Assembly: GCA_040384665.1 (NCBI GenBank)
Contig: JAZKIY010000009.1
Coordinates: 1 to 64,000, forward strand
Reading direction: 5' to 3'
DNA length: 64,000 nucleotides
From: PCRC01 sp040384665
GTDB lineage: Bacteria > Pseudomonadota > Gammaproteobacteria > Burkholderiales > Burkholderiaceae_C
The notes under the pieces are model-generated. The model saw nothing but the letters and a program-made list of their open reading frames with translations, was not told the DNA's origin and made no database searches. Below, one piece after another: positions 17,914-26,408 of the stretch. The position numbers were made by a program, and so were the translations under genes. Every line of letters starts with the position of its first letter. The stretch's first letter is position 1.

Positions 17914-18294
17914 ATGGCACGCAGTAATTTCTCAGCAGCCAAAGTCCTTGGGGTAGCGCTTTCGTTGTTGATGCTCACAGGCTGTCAAACCACAGTACCT
18001 GGGCCATACCCATGGTCAGAGGGTTGGAGGGAGGCGACGGTTCTACGGGCCGAACCTGCCGACACCCTGTCTGCCAGTGCCTGGGTGGATTGCCGACAGA
18101 AGCTGTCACCTGATACGGTGTCCAAGCTTCGGTTTGCAGAAGTGCAGTACCGCGACGTGGGCATGGGCGCCCAACGCAGGGCCGTCAGCTTGATCAAGCC
18201 CGGCGAGATGGTTCGGCCTGAAGACAGCGTGTTGTTAAACGTCAAGGACTGTACAAAGGGACTGGAAGTACAAACCAGAAAAACCGCGCATTGA
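17914..18294 (+). CDS. Predicted lipoprotein, unknown function
   Basis: This 126-aa protein has a lipobox LMLTGC after a hydrophobic signal (VLGVALSLLMLTGC). The mature part contains WSEGWREATVLRAEPADTLS and a pair of Cys (WVDCRQ, VKDCTK) that could be disulfide-linked. It is 6 bp from the preceding gene and ends the metal operon before a terminator. Presence of a dedicated signal peptidase II (lspA) in the same island makes it a candidate client, which is inference. Confidence 0.65.
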   Translation: MARSNFSAAKVLGVALSLLMLTGCQTTVPGPYPWSEGWREATVLRAEPADTLSASAWVDCRQKLSPDTVSKLRFAEVQYRDVGMGAQRRAVSLIKPGEMVRPEDSVLLNVKDCTKGLEVQTRKTAH

Positions 18295-18298
18295 CAAG

Positions 18299-18336
18299 GC
18301 AGAAGGGGCCTGGCGGATGTGCCAAGCCCCTTCTGC
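18299..18336. terminator. Terminator of the czc operon
   Basis: The perfect 11-bp stem GCAGAAGGGGC/GCCCCTTCTGC has a 16-nt loop and lies between the convergent lipoprotein gene and the small secreted-protein gene. There is little T-tract. Confidence 0.5.
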
Positions 18337-18435
18337 GCTCATTCGATAAAGCCGAGTGGGAACGGTGAGTAAGCGCAGCCTCTTCTCGCGAATTTGCCAA
18401 TCTGTGATTCGATGAATTCGAAGCTGCTTACGTGG

Positions 18436-18702
18436 TCAGCATTTGCCGCCTGGTCCAACATATCGCATGTCACCGTCACCACGCATGCAAAAACCATCGG
18501 CCGTAACTGGGTTTTTGACATAGTCGGAGATCTCTTTGCGCTTCTGTTCACTCGTTTTCACTTTAGTGGTGGCGACAGTCGCTTGTGACCCTGCGACATC
18601 GCGAATGTTGGCGGCATCGTTGCCGCTGCCTGCATAGGCAGAAACAGAAGCCAGACCGGCGATAGCAATGGAGAGCAGCGATGTACGAATGTTGAGAGCC
18701 AT
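18436..18702 (-). CDS. Small secreted protein, unknown function
   Basis: The 88-aa product starts at MALNIRTSLLSIAIAGLASV with AAGGA 7 bp before the ATG, and the signal peptide should be cut after SAYA. The mature part is about 64 residues with two Cys near the end (GFCMRGDGDMRYVGPGGKC) that may form a loop. It is divergent from the two-component regulator next to it, so the shared 170-bp gap probably holds metal-responsive promoters for both. Family not recognised. Confidence 0.6.
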   Translation of the reverse strand: MALNIRTSLLSIAIAGLASVSAYAGSGNDAANIRDVAGSQATVATTKVKTSEQKRKEISDYVKNPVTADGFCMRGDGDMRYVGPGGKC

Positions 18703-18874
18703 GTGGTTGTCCTTTAAAAAAGTTTCTGGGACCAGGAGTGGTGACTCCTGGATGGCGAATAACGGATGCCATGGGTGAACTGTAAAAACCCAGCCTAAAC
18801 AACAACATGGCTTGAACATTACAAATTTGTTCGTTTCGTGTTCGTCACTGGGTGCGTGCTATTGGAGTAAGAAC

Positions 18875-19555
18875 ATGCGGATACTGGTTATCGAAGATGA
18901 GCGCAAGCTGGCCCGCTACCTGCAACAGGGGTTGGGCGAGAACGGCTACGTGGTCGATATCGCCCACGATGGCATCGACGGGAGACACTTGGCGACCGAG
19001 GGCGAGTACGACCTGGTGCTGCTTGATGTCATGCTTCCTGGGGTGGACGGCTTTGGTGTACTGAGCGCTTTGCGCCGGGTCAAGAGCACACCTGTGTTGA
19101 TGCTCACCGCCCGCGACAAGGTTGAAGACCGCGTGCGGGGACTTGAGAACGGTGCAGACGATTACCTGGTAAAACCATTTGCGTTTTCTGAGTTGCTAGC
19201 TCGGGTACAGGCCTTGTTGCGGCGCGGAGGAAGCGTGAGTGGGCAAGATGTCACGACGCTCCGCCTGGGTGACTTGGAACTGGACCTGATTCGGCGCAAG
19301 GCGACACGGTCCAATGAACGGCTGGAGTTGAGTGCGAAGGAGTTTTCTTTGCTGGCCTTATTGATGCGCCGACAGGGTCACGTTCTGTCGAGAACGCAAC
19401 TCGCCGAACAGGTCTGGGACATGAACTTTGACAGTGACACGAACGTGGTGGAAGTAGCCGTTCGCCGGCTGCGGGCCAAGTTGGATGACCCCTTCCCTCA
19501 AAAGCTGCTGCATACCGTGCGTGGAATGGGCTACGTCCTAGAGTTGCGGCCATGA
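18875..19555 (+). CDS. czcR: OmpR-family response regulator, CzcR/CusR type
   Basis: This 226-aa regulator starts MRILVIEDERKLARYLQQGL, the CusR/CopR/CzcR subgroup pattern. The receiver phospho-acceptor is Asp51 (LVLLDVMLPG), Lys is in YLVKPFAFSELLAR, and the winged helix carries VEVAVRRLRAKLDDPF. GGAG lies before the ATG at 18875; a longer frame from 18812 is rejected. It overlaps the kinase by 4 bp and is likely to control the czc/cad genes. Which metal it answers to cannot be read from sequence. Confidence 0.88.
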   Translation: MRILVIEDERKLARYLQQGLGENGYVVDIAHDGIDGRHLATEGEYDLVLLDVMLPGVDGFGVLSALRRVKSTPVLMLTARDKVEDRVRGLENGADDYLVKPFAFSELLARVQALLRRGGSVSGQDVTTLRLGDLELDLIRRKATRSNERLELSAKEFSLLALLMRRQGHVLSRTQLAEQVWDMNFDSDTNVVEVAVRRLRAKLDDPFPQKLLHTVRGMGYVLELRP

Positions 19556-20949
19556 ACGCCATTCTGAGGTCCATGGCCGCAAGGTTGACCTTGGCGTTTG
19601 GGTTAATCGCGTTGGTTGTGCTTTCGGGTGCAGGTGTGCTGATCTACCGGGCTCTGGTGGAAGAACTGCGCCGCTCGGACTTCGAGGAACTGCAGGGCAA
19701 GCTCAAAGCAGTTCAGCATTTTGTTGATGAGGCCAAATCTGAATCCAAGTTGTCAGCCCTATCCCATCACCTTGATGACATTCTGATCGGTCACGACCAC
19801 ATGCGTGTTTGGCTGCTGTCTGACAAAGGGGAAACGATCTATGGCAGTCGTCCTATGCCACTGGTACAACACACCGATGCCAGGTCCATGCTGAGCTTGG
19901 TTGTCGGAGGTGACGTGCCATTTTTTGGCATCAAGGGTGTTGTCAACAATGATCGCAGTATTCCCATTCGGGAAGCCTTGGTCGCCATCGACCGACGTCC
20001 TCAGGAAAAGCTGCTGACTTCCTACCGCAGGACATTGACGCTGATCTGCGCATTGGGTGTTTTTTTGGCAATGGGCATGGGTGCTATGGCCACCCGCAGG
20101 GGTCTCTTGCCCGTGAAGCGGCTATCCAAATCTGCCGATCAGATTGCACCTGACTCGCTGGGGACCAGGCTTCCTGTCCACGGTGTAGACATGGAGCTTG
20201 TCGATATGACCCGCGCCTTCAACAGTGCGCTGGACCGTGTCGAGTCGGCTTACAGACACCAGGAAGCTTTCAATGCCAACGTGGCGCATGAACTGCGGAC
20301 TCCACTGAACACACTGATCAACGGCGCACAGATCACGCTCTCAAGCCAGCGCACCAACGACGCGTTGCGAGACACACTGGCGAGCAACCTCGAAGAACTG
20401 GAACGACTCAAGTCGATTGTGAACGACATGCTTTTCCTTGCGAAGGCCGATCAGGGTGAGAAAGCGCTCGCACTTGAACTGGTCGAGCTTGCAGACGAGG
20501 TCAAAAAGTCGCTTGAATTTTTTGAACCTGTCTTCCTGGACGCGGAGGTTGAGTTTTCGTTTTCTGGCAATGCGCTCTGCAGGTGTAATCCATCGCTGGT
20601 CAGACGCGCGTTGGTCAATTTGTTGTCCAACGCTGTAAAACACACGCCCAGTGGGAAGGGTGTTCATGTTCAGATCGAGTCCTTGCCGGGATTGGTCAAG
20701 CTGTCGGTGTCGAACTCAGGTGCCGTTTTGAGTGACCACGTCAGAACGCACATGTTTGACCGATTCTTCCGAGCCGATCAGGCCCGTGCCCAGCCGGGAG
20801 AAAGCACCGGGCTTGGTTTGGCTATCGTGCGGGCTATCGCGAGAATGCATGGTGGAGACGTTTCTGCGCAATGTGAGGATGACATCGTGACCGTGGATTT
20901 CACTTTGGCCAAAAATTCTGGGGTAGCTCGCGCTTCTACTGGCCCCTGA
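19552..20949 (+). CDS. czcS: Heavy-metal sensor histidine kinase, CzcS/CusS type
   Basis: This 465-aa kinase has helix 1 (LTLAFGLIALVVLSGAGVLI), a periplasmic sensor of about 130 residues containing HHLDDILIGHDHMRV, helix 2 (LICALGVFLAMGMGAMAT), HAMP, a HisKA box with His246 (VAHELRTPLNTL), and HATPase motifs (NLLSNAVKH, GESTGLGLAIV). The His-rich sensor loop suits metal binding. It is coupled to the regulator by a 4-bp overlap (ATGA). The kinase and regulator would sense periplasmic Zn/Cd/Cu and drive the efflux operon. Confidence 0.87.
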   Translation: MNAILRSMAARLTLAFGLIALVVLSGAGVLIYRALVEELRRSDFEELQGKLKAVQHFVDEAKSESKLSALSHHLDDILIGHDHMRVWLLSDKGETIYGSRPMPLVQHTDARSMLSLVVGGDVPFFGIKGVVNNDRSIPIREALVAIDRRPQEKLLTSYRRTLTLICALGVFLAMGMGAMATRRGLLPVKRLSKSADQIAPDSLGTRLPVHGVDMELVDMTRAFNSALDRVESAYRHQEAFNANVAHELRTPLNTLINGAQITLSSQRTNDALRDTLASNLEELERLKSIVNDMLFLAKADQGEKALALELVELADEVKKSLEFFEPVFLDAEVEFSFSGNALCRCNPSLVRRALVNLLSNAVKHTPSGKGVHVQIESLPGLVKLSVSNSGAVLSDHVRTHMFDRFFRADQARAQPGESTGLGLAIVRAIARMHGGDVSAQCEDDIVTVDFTLAKNSGVARASTGP

Positions 20950-21362
20950 ATTGGTGGGCACGAAAATAGTTACGCGCAAATCCACTCGATGTAAATCAAT
21001 GACTTAGCATGGCTTCGCACGAAGTTGGGCTATACGCTTTGAACGGACTTAAGCAGCAAATTTGCACGCCCAACGTATTGGCTTGATTGGAGACGCATTT
21101 TTCACGATGAGTGCACGGCAACTCTCCCTAAATCGAAGAGTCTTCCGATGTCTACGTCCTAAGGCAGATCAAGTCATCGACCACAGACTTTTCGCCATAC
21201 CCAGATGACTGGGGCAAAAAATTCTCTCCCTGACTCTTGGAGGATGCGGCGACAGTATTCAAGCATGCCTAAATATTGACATAGTGGGAAGGTGACGGCA
21301 AGCTAGGTCCACTAGCAAACGTGAGATATCGCTCACTTGGTCGATATCGGAATGGAAATGAC
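20950..21362. other. Intergenic, no gene recognised; possible operator
   Basis: No frame of note is present. The right part has a 16-bp inverted repeat GTGAG-N6-CTCAC at 21321-21336, 27 bp before the HTH gene, and nearby GATATCG repeats (21326, 21342). These are a plausible operator for that regulator. The rest shows nothing I can name. Confidence 0.35.
21321..21336. promoter_or_regulatory. Inverted repeat upstream of XRE-type gene (possible operator)
   Basis: GTGAG-N6-CTCAC lies just ahead of the HTH gene at 21363. Antitoxin-type regulators usually bind such repeats at their own promoter. Confidence 0.35.
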
Positions 21363-21704
21363 ATGTCCACCAACGGCAACCCATTGAACCGGGGTAATCT
21401 GGAAAGCTCAGGCTCGATCGACGCCAAAATTGCGCTCAAAGCAGCGCTGATGATCGAAGTCTCCAACTGGATCGCTGAAAACAACCTGACTCAGGAGGAC
21501 GCTGCAGTGGTCTTGGGCATCTCTCGCCAACAGATCTCCGATGTTGTCGCACAGAAGTTGTCGGAGTTCACTGTGGACACACTGGTTTCAATGCTGATTC
21601 GAGCAGGGAAAAAGGTGTCGGTTTCAGTGTCCTCTTTCGATCCGAATCAAACGACCATCAGTTGTTGGAGCGAGCCCAAAAACCGAAGGGCAAAGCTCAG
21701 GTGA
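21363..21704 (+). CDS. XRE-type HTH protein, HigA-like orphan antitoxin
   Basis: The 113-aa product from the ATG at 21363 carries a helix-turn-helix of the HTH_37/XRE kind: LTQEDAAVVLGISRQQISDV, followed by KLSEFTVDTLVSMLIRAGKK. This is the layout of HigA-like antitoxins and small phage-type repressors. No toxin gene is seen within 400 bp upstream or 120 bp downstream, so it is either an orphan or a regulator. A GTG frame from 21321 would extend it through the operator-like repeat and is less likely. Confidence 0.65.
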   Translation: MSTNGNPLNRGNLESSGSIDAKIALKAALMIEVSNWIAENNLTQEDAAVVLGISRQQISDVVAQKLSEFTVDTLVSMLIRAGKKVSVSVSSFDPNQTTISCWSEPKNRRAKLR

Positions 21705-21828
21705 TCTCGACACTGTTTCCGGACGACAGCTAGCGCTTTTGGTGCTCTAGCGCCCAAAACCCGGAGATAGCCCCGGAATCAAAATCCTTGCTTCGACACG
21801 ACCGTTGGAATCAACAGCTTCGTCCGAG

Positions 21829-22047
21829 TCACTTCGGTAGGTCATTTTTATCGTCATTCTGGGCACCAGCTACGGTCGGATGAAACTTGTTTTTCGACTT
21901 CAGACCGCTCACTTCGACCGAAGTAACTAGGCAGATCCGGTCGTATTCAAGCATCTGGGCTTTGTCGATGCTGCCGATGGAAAAGAGCGCCGTTGCGGTC
22001 GAGTGAATCGACTCCATTGCATCGCTTTTGTAGCTTTGTATTTTCAT
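21829..22047 (-). pseudogene. Truncated NadS/HigA-like antitoxin relic
   Basis: The first 40 or so residues (KSDAMESIHSTATALFSIGS, IDKAQMLEYDRICL) follow the N-terminal pattern of NadS/HigA-type antitoxins. The helix-turn-helix that should follow is replaced by an unrelated tail (VEVSGLKSKNKFHP). At 72 aa it is shorter than the usual 95-110. It begins 6 bp after the preceding minus-strand gene. I read it as a broken antitoxin without its toxin. Confidence 0.45.
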
Positions 22048-22053
22048 GAAACG

Positions 22054-22254
22054 TTACTCATTGTCGTCATCTTCCAAGTTCTCAGGAACATGACCTGTTG
22101 GATCGCCTGAGACAATTGGGCCGTCGTAGGCATCAAGCGCTTTGTGTTCTTCCTCGGTAAAGAAAGAAATAGGGGCAGCGTGCATGCGACGAATAGCGTC
22201 ACGAACGAATTGGGAAACTTGGTATGGTGGCGACCCATCAAAGTTTGCTTTCAT
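22054..22254 (-). CDS. Small acidic protein of unknown function (66 aa)
   Basis: It starts at MKANFDGSPPYQVSQFVRDA with AAAGGG upstream. The C-terminus is strongly acidic (PENLEDDDNE). It is the middle gene of a compact three-gene minus-strand set, 19 bp after the ParS/MbcA-like gene and 6 bp before the truncated NadS-like gene. The acidic tail and size are like small antitoxins or DNA mimics, but I recognise no family. Confidence 0.45.
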   Translation of the reverse strand: MKANFDGSPPYQVSQFVRDAIRRMHAAPISFFTEEEHKALDAYDGPIVSGDPTGHVPENLEDDDNE

Positions 22255-22273
22255 CTTTAAACCCTTTCGTGCG

Positions 22274-22549
22274 TCACAGGTAGGCGCCGCTTTCCATTGC
22301 CCCCAGGACCCTCCACACGGCCTGGAACCCATCGGGATCTCCAATCATTTGGGAGGGCGTTCGTCCACCGAGGGCGCGAATACGCGTCTCAAGCCACTCG
22401 TCTAGCCAAGCTTCCGCATCGAAAGAGGCGGCTTCCGGTGCGGTTGAGTTGGCAAGTATCTGGCGCGTCCTTTCCAAGAGCTCCTGGCGTGGATCAGAAG
22501 GGGTGGTGTTCATGGCGCCAACCTCAAGGCCGACCGGTGGAAAGTTCAT
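22274..22549 (-). CDS. MbcA/ParS/Xre toxin-binding domain protein (antitoxin-like)
   Basis: The C-terminal half, WLDEWLETRIRALGGRTPSQ followed by GFQAVWRVLGAMESGAYL, has the look of the DUF2384 toxin-binding domain of ParS/MbcA antitoxins, which neutralise RES-domain toxins. No RES toxin is present nearby. Three in-frame starts exist (22591, 22549, 22513). I chose 22549 because GGAG lies 4-5 bp upstream; 22513 also has a usable GAGG. Confidence 0.5.
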   Translation of the reverse strand: MNFPPVGLEVGAMNTTPSDPRQELLERTRQILANSTAPEAASFDAEAWLDEWLETRIRALGGRTPSQMIGDPDGFQAVWRVLGAMESGAYL

Positions 22550-22650
22550 GAGCTCTCCGCCGTGACGCTTCGGATTGAAACTTTCCAGCATCTGTCAGCG
22601 TCAAATATTCCAACCGAAGTCTCAGTAACCCCTGTACTTCTCAACAAGGG

Positions 22651-22684
22651 AAGATTAAACTGTTGTTAACAACCGTTTAATCTT
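22651..22684. promoter_or_regulatory. 34-bp near-perfect nested palindrome, putative operator
   Basis: The outer arms AAGATTAAAC and GTTTAATCTT are exact reverse complements (10 bp). Inside them GTTGTTAACAAC is a perfect 12-bp palindrome, with only the pair at 22661/22674 mismatched. The structure ends 3 bp before the ATG of the HTH gene at 22688 and covers where a -10 and ribosome-binding site would be. It is likely a tight autoregulatory operator or an mRNA hairpin controlling translation. Confidence 0.7.
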
Positions 22685-22687
22685 GAA

Positions 22688-23164
22688 ATGAATCTTTCTC
22701 CGCAACAAGTCAGGGCTGTCCTTGAGGTCAGTGAGCAGACGCTTCGGTATTGGAAGAAGTCATACTCTGCGCTGACTGGCAAGCGCGGTTATGGTCCTTG
22801 CTACACCTTTGCCGATGTTCTGCTGCTGCTGATCACGAAGCACCTGGTGGATGGCTTGGGCATTGAGGTGGGGAAGCTGAATGCGATCTCAGAAGGGTTG
22901 CTGGAGGCTTGCAGATCCTCTGTCAATTTGTTGAGTGGCGCCACTCACGTTATCCGTATTGACGTGGAGCGCATGGTCGTGATTACGCCAAGTACCGACA
23001 CTGGGTCCTTTGGAAAAGTTGTCATAGAGATCGCCCTGCACGAATTAGCTCACGATTTACAGCGCCGCGTGGTGGTTGGCTTTGGCGGAGGTGAGGTTGC
23101 GCAACGTGCTTTACCGCTTGGGCCAGGTTCTTTAGCCGCACCGAAAAAGCAAGGCCGGGGGTAA
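22688..23164 (+). CDS. MerR-like HTH regulator of the methyltransferase cluster
   Basis: The 158-aa product starts MNLSPQQVRAVLEVSEQTLR, followed by YWKKSYSALTGKRGYGPCYT and FADVLLLL. This is the winged-helix N-terminal pattern of MerR-like proteins (helix-turn-helix, then a wing with GYGPCYTFADV). The rest (ERMVVITPSTDTGSFGKVVI) is a short unknown domain. There is no Shine-Dalgarno; the 34-bp palindrome abuts the start. It is 5 bp ahead of the methyltransferase. I infer a controller that represses or times expression of the methylase, similar in role to C proteins of restriction-modification systems. Confidence 0.65.
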   Translation: MNLSPQQVRAVLEVSEQTLRYWKKSYSALTGKRGYGPCYTFADVLLLLITKHLVDGLGIEVGKLNAISEGLLEACRSSVNLLSGATHVIRIDVERMVVITPSTDTGSFGKVVIEIALHELAHDLQRRVVVGFGGGEVAQRALPLGPGSLAAPKKQGRG

Positions 23165-23169
23165 CAAAA

Positions 23170-25509
23170 ATGGATCTTTTTGAAGTCAATGACTGGCGTC
23201 GCACTTTGGGCTACCTGCCTGTACCGTTGCGAATTGTCGATACGAGTCGATGCTTTGTCATGCTCAACGGAGCCAAAGGTAATTTTTGTTTGGACGTTGG
23301 CGAGGAACACAGAGAGCCAAAAGAGCAGCGCAAAGTGGCCTGGTCCGCAGATCTGGACCACTACATCTACGTCACGGCTTCGGGTGTGCAAGTGCTTCGC
23401 TGGGACCAGCCGGAGGCGATTCACTCGTCACTTGCCGATGTCGTCAATAACCTGACTGCATTCCAAAGTTACCTTGAGACGGCTCGTCCCCCCCGAGAGC
23501 AATCTGTTGTGGCACACGCCTTGGCCATTTACAACAGAATTCGATCAATATTGCCCCAAAACACACAAGGCTTGGAAGCGTTTCTGTTCGCGCTGTACAG
23601 CTCGGTCAAAACCGAGGATGTGGATTTGCGCTGGCATGATCAAGAGCGGTGCCAAGAAGCGTGGCTCAGCGTCGATACCACCTCGCAGACGCGCATCATG
23701 TCGGATCTGCTTGCGCCAAAAGCAACCGACAAACGGCCTGAGATTACCCTTGTGTTGCGACATGCCATGGGAAGGATTTTCCAGGAGGCTCACAATTTGG
23801 TGATGCTTTCGCCGCAAATGAGCCTATTAGGTGAGAGCGACTTACTCGTCTTGGGTTCGTCCTCGCGTGCGACAGGAGCCTACTTCACACCAACGCCGTT
23901 GGTACGGACGCTCGTGGAGCAATGCATCACAACAGAGGTGTTGGCAAAACCCAGGTTGACGATCCTTGACCCAGCCTGTGGGAGTGGTGAATTTCTCCGG
24001 GAATGTCTCCGTCAACTCTCATTGAAAAAGTACACCGGTCAGGTACAAATCACTGGCTTTGACGTGTCGCTGCCGGCTGTATTGATGGCTCGGTTCGCCT
24101 TGGCGCATGAGGCGCTCAGCTGGGGATCACGCGCCAGTATTCAAATCACACAGTGCGATGCCTTGAGCACGGAGTGGCCGCAAGGCACTGATATTTGTTT
24201 GATGAATCCTCCGTACGCTTCTTGGCGAGCCCTTTCGGTATCGGCTCGACAGCAATTGACGGAGCAGCTGGGCGATCTTGCTCGTTCGCGCCCTGACATT
24301 GCTTTTGCTTTTTTGATCAAGGGCGCCATGTGCCTTGGTGCGGACGGCATGATCGGTGCAGTTACGCCAGCATCATTGTTGGATGGCACTTCAGCTGAAC
24401 CGCTTCGCGAGAGGTTAGACCAGTTCATGGCAAAGCGAGTACTGGTTCGACTCGGCAACCAGTCGATCTTCGACCAGGCAACGGTCGATGCATCGCTGTA
24501 CGTGGCTTCACGCAGAAACGATCAGGCGGTAGGCCAAGCTTGGACTTTGATGGTTTGGGCTGATCACACAAGCGGCGCCTCCGACCGTGCCCTTCGAACG
24601 CTGCGCAGCCTGGATTGGCGGCCTAGCGATGGTGCAGTTGAATTAGAAAATCCGCATTTCAGTGTTTATTCGGATATCGACTCTGAGAATTTGGGTTGGG
24701 CTCCAAGGCCCCTTGCGTCCAGCAAGATTCTCAGCCGATACCAAAGCTTGCCCAAGCTGTCGGCGATTTATAGGGTCAATCAAGGAACCATCACAGGTTT
24801 GAACAGCGCGTTCTTGCTGGAAGAAGCCGAGTTCAAGGCGCTGCCACGAGAAGAGAGAAAGTTCTTTCGCAAAGCAATTGTGAACTCATCTGTCCGAAAA
24901 GGCCGAATTGTGGATGGCCATTGGGTGTTCTTCCCATACGGTCCAGCTCTGCCAATATTGGACAGTGAGGAATCGCTGAATGTACTGTTGCCGCAGTACT
25001 CACAGCTATACCTGTTACCGAACAAGGCTGCACTGCAGCGCAGAGCTGGAATGGGGGATCAGGGTTGGTGGCACCTGACTCGAAAAAGGTCTATCCATGA
25101 ACGCCGAACCCCAAAGGTTGTGTCAACTTACTTTGGTGATGCAGGCTCGTTTGCCTGGGATGCAACGGGAGAATATGTCGTGGTGCAAGGCTACGTTTGG
25201 ACACCACGGAATTCAAATGCTGACTCTGAACGGGTGGGACTGGCCACAGTGGCCGTGCTTGGGTCCACCATAGCCGCGAGATTGATTGGTGCAATCTCAA
25301 ACAATCTGTCGGGCGGTCAGTTCAATCTCTCCGCCCGGTTCATGGGCAAGATGCCCTTTGTAAATATGAATGCAGTTGCCTTCAAAGACCAGGTAGATGC
25401 CCTTGCACGTATTGGACTCGCCATAAGCAAAGGAGACTCGACTGATCAAGCACTTCAGGACAGGCTGAGCGAAGACTTATTTGACATCGCTGTAGCGGCT
25501 CTGCGATGA
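23170..25509 (+). CDS. N6-adenine/N4-cytosine type DNA methyltransferase (Eco57I-like class)
   Basis: This 779-aa protein has the gamma-class amino-methyltransferase order: motif X-like GAYFTPTPLVRTLVE (residues about 237-251), motif I LDPACGSGEFL (about 266-276), motif IV NPPY (about 346-349), and a long C-terminal region likely to recognise DNA. The first 230 residues match no nuclease that I can identify, with no clear PD-(D/E)xK, so it may be a solitary methylase or part of a defence system. Its stop overlaps the next gene by 4 bp. Confidence 0.85.
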   Translation: MDLFEVNDWRRTLGYLPVPLRIVDTSRCFVMLNGAKGNFCLDVGEEHREPKEQRKVAWSADLDHYIYVTASGVQVLRWDQPEAIHSSLADVVNNLTAFQSYLETARPPREQSVVAHALAIYNRIRSILPQNTQGLEAFLFALYSSVKTEDVDLRWHDQERCQEAWLSVDTTSQTRIMSDLLAPKATDKRPEITLVLRHAMGRIFQEAHNLVMLSPQMSLLGESDLLVLGSSSRATGAYFTPTPLVRTLVEQCITTEVLAKPRLTILDPACGSGEFLRECLRQLSLKKYTGQVQITGFDVSLPAVLMARFALAHEALSWGSRASIQITQCDALSTEWPQGTDICLMNPPYASWRALSVSARQQLTEQLGDLARSRPDIAFAFLIKGAMCLGADGMIGAVTPASLLDGTSAEPLRERLDQFMAKRVLVRLGNQSIFDQATVDASLYVASRRNDQAVGQAWTLMVWADHTSGASDRALRTLRSLDWRPSDGAVELENPHFSVYSDIDSENLGWAPRPLASSKILSRYQSLPKLSAIYRVNQGTITGLNSAFLLEEAEFKALPREERKFFRKAIVNSSVRKGRIVDGHWVFFPYGPALPILDSEESLNVLLPQYSQLYLLPNKAALQRRAGMGDQGWWHLTRKRSIHERRTPKVVSTYFGDAGSFAWDATGEYVVVQGYVWTPRNSNADSERVGLATVAVLGSTIAARLIGAISNNLSGGQFNLSARFMGKMPFVNMNAVAFKDQVDALARIGLAISKGDSTDQALQDRLSEDLFDIAVAALR

Positions 25510-26207
25510 GCGGCAAATCGAGAAAGACAAAGGCAGCAAGCGTGCCACCGGGGGTACGTGTTGGCTTTCAAGTCGCCGATATTGAATCCCTAGGGCGCAA
25601 AATTGCGAAGGCTGTGGGCAAGCATCTGGCGTTGAATCATCCCCAGATCAAGAAAATTGAGACCTCCAGAGGCAGCAGTCTGAGAGTTGCCAACACGCCG
25701 CCGATAACAAGAGGTGAAGATGGCAAGTATCCCTTGCTCATGGTTAGAGAACCCACCGAAAGAGACGGCGCATTCTTGGAGGTGGCGGTAGACCATGACT
25801 GGCAAACCGGATACTGCTATCTGACCCATGTCAGCCTCAAACTCTACATCGGAACCGGCCCAAGTACCTCAGCATTGCGGTTCCGAGCCGAATGGGACCC
25901 CCGTGACGCTGCCAAGCTCCATGCCCAACCACATTGGAACATTGATCAAACGGAGCAGTCTTTGGTCAAATCAGTGGGTGAAAGTCCTCCATGGGTGTCT
26001 CCCGCTCGTCCCGCACCATGGGCAGCTCAATCCAACGAACCACAAGTCGCGACAGCTCCAAACGATCTCAAAAGCTTTCACTTTGCCATGGCGTCATGCT
26101 GGCATGAACCGTCTCCCCGCCATTCCCCGCCCATCGCCGACGAAGAAGCACTGGTGAGATGGATTGGTGGGTGTACTGGTTACATCAAAGATCAACTATC
26201 GCAATAA
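25506..26207 (+). CDS. Unknown protein coupled to the methyltransferase
   Basis: This 233-aa protein overlaps the methyltransferase by 4 bp (ATGA), so the two are made together. It has a basic start (MSGKSRKTKAASVPPGVRVG), a mixed alpha/beta centre containing EVAVDHDWQTGYCYLTHVSL, and a Pro-rich middle (PPWVSPARPAPWAAQ). I see no catalytic motif of a known nuclease, ATPase or methylase. By position it is the candidate effector or specificity partner of the methylase. Confidence 0.55.
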   Translation: MSGKSRKTKAASVPPGVRVGFQVADIESLGRKIAKAVGKHLALNHPQIKKIETSRGSSLRVANTPPITRGEDGKYPLLMVREPTERDGAFLEVAVDHDWQTGYCYLTHVSLKLYIGTGPSTSALRFRAEWDPRDAAKLHAQPHWNIDQTEQSLVKSVGESPPWVSPARPAPWAAQSNEPQVATAPNDLKSFHFAMASCWHEPSPRHSPPIADEEALVRWIGGCTGYIKDQLSQ

Positions 26208-26349
26208 ACAAAGCCGCTGAAAACTTTGCTGGGTGAGAAACTTTCGATGGAAGTTTTTGAAAACCAAGAGCCAGTTGAGCCCGGCAGACCCGAAAGAGAC
26301 GGGAGATCCCCAGCTTTTCAGCGCAGTTGCTGTCGCCTATCTAAAAAGA

Positions 26350-26378
26350 AACCCTGGAAGCCGAAGCTGTCCAGGGTT
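26350..26378 (-). terminator. Terminator of the minus-strand tnsE-like operon
   Basis: The 9-bp stem AACCCTGGA/TCCAGGGTT has an 11-nt loop. Read on the minus strand it is followed by TTTCTTTTTAG. It lies about 30 bp past the stop of the 26409 gene, so it should end the minus-strand transcript. It may also stop the plus-strand methyltransferase transcript. Confidence 0.6.
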
Positions 26379-26408
26379 GCGGTTTCGACCTTCAGATCGG
26401 TCATTTGG

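Noticed and set aside
26318..26404. 28-aa minus-strand frame (MTDLKVETATLD...) after the truncated fragment
   Set aside because: It spans the terminator hairpin and is too short to support as a gene.
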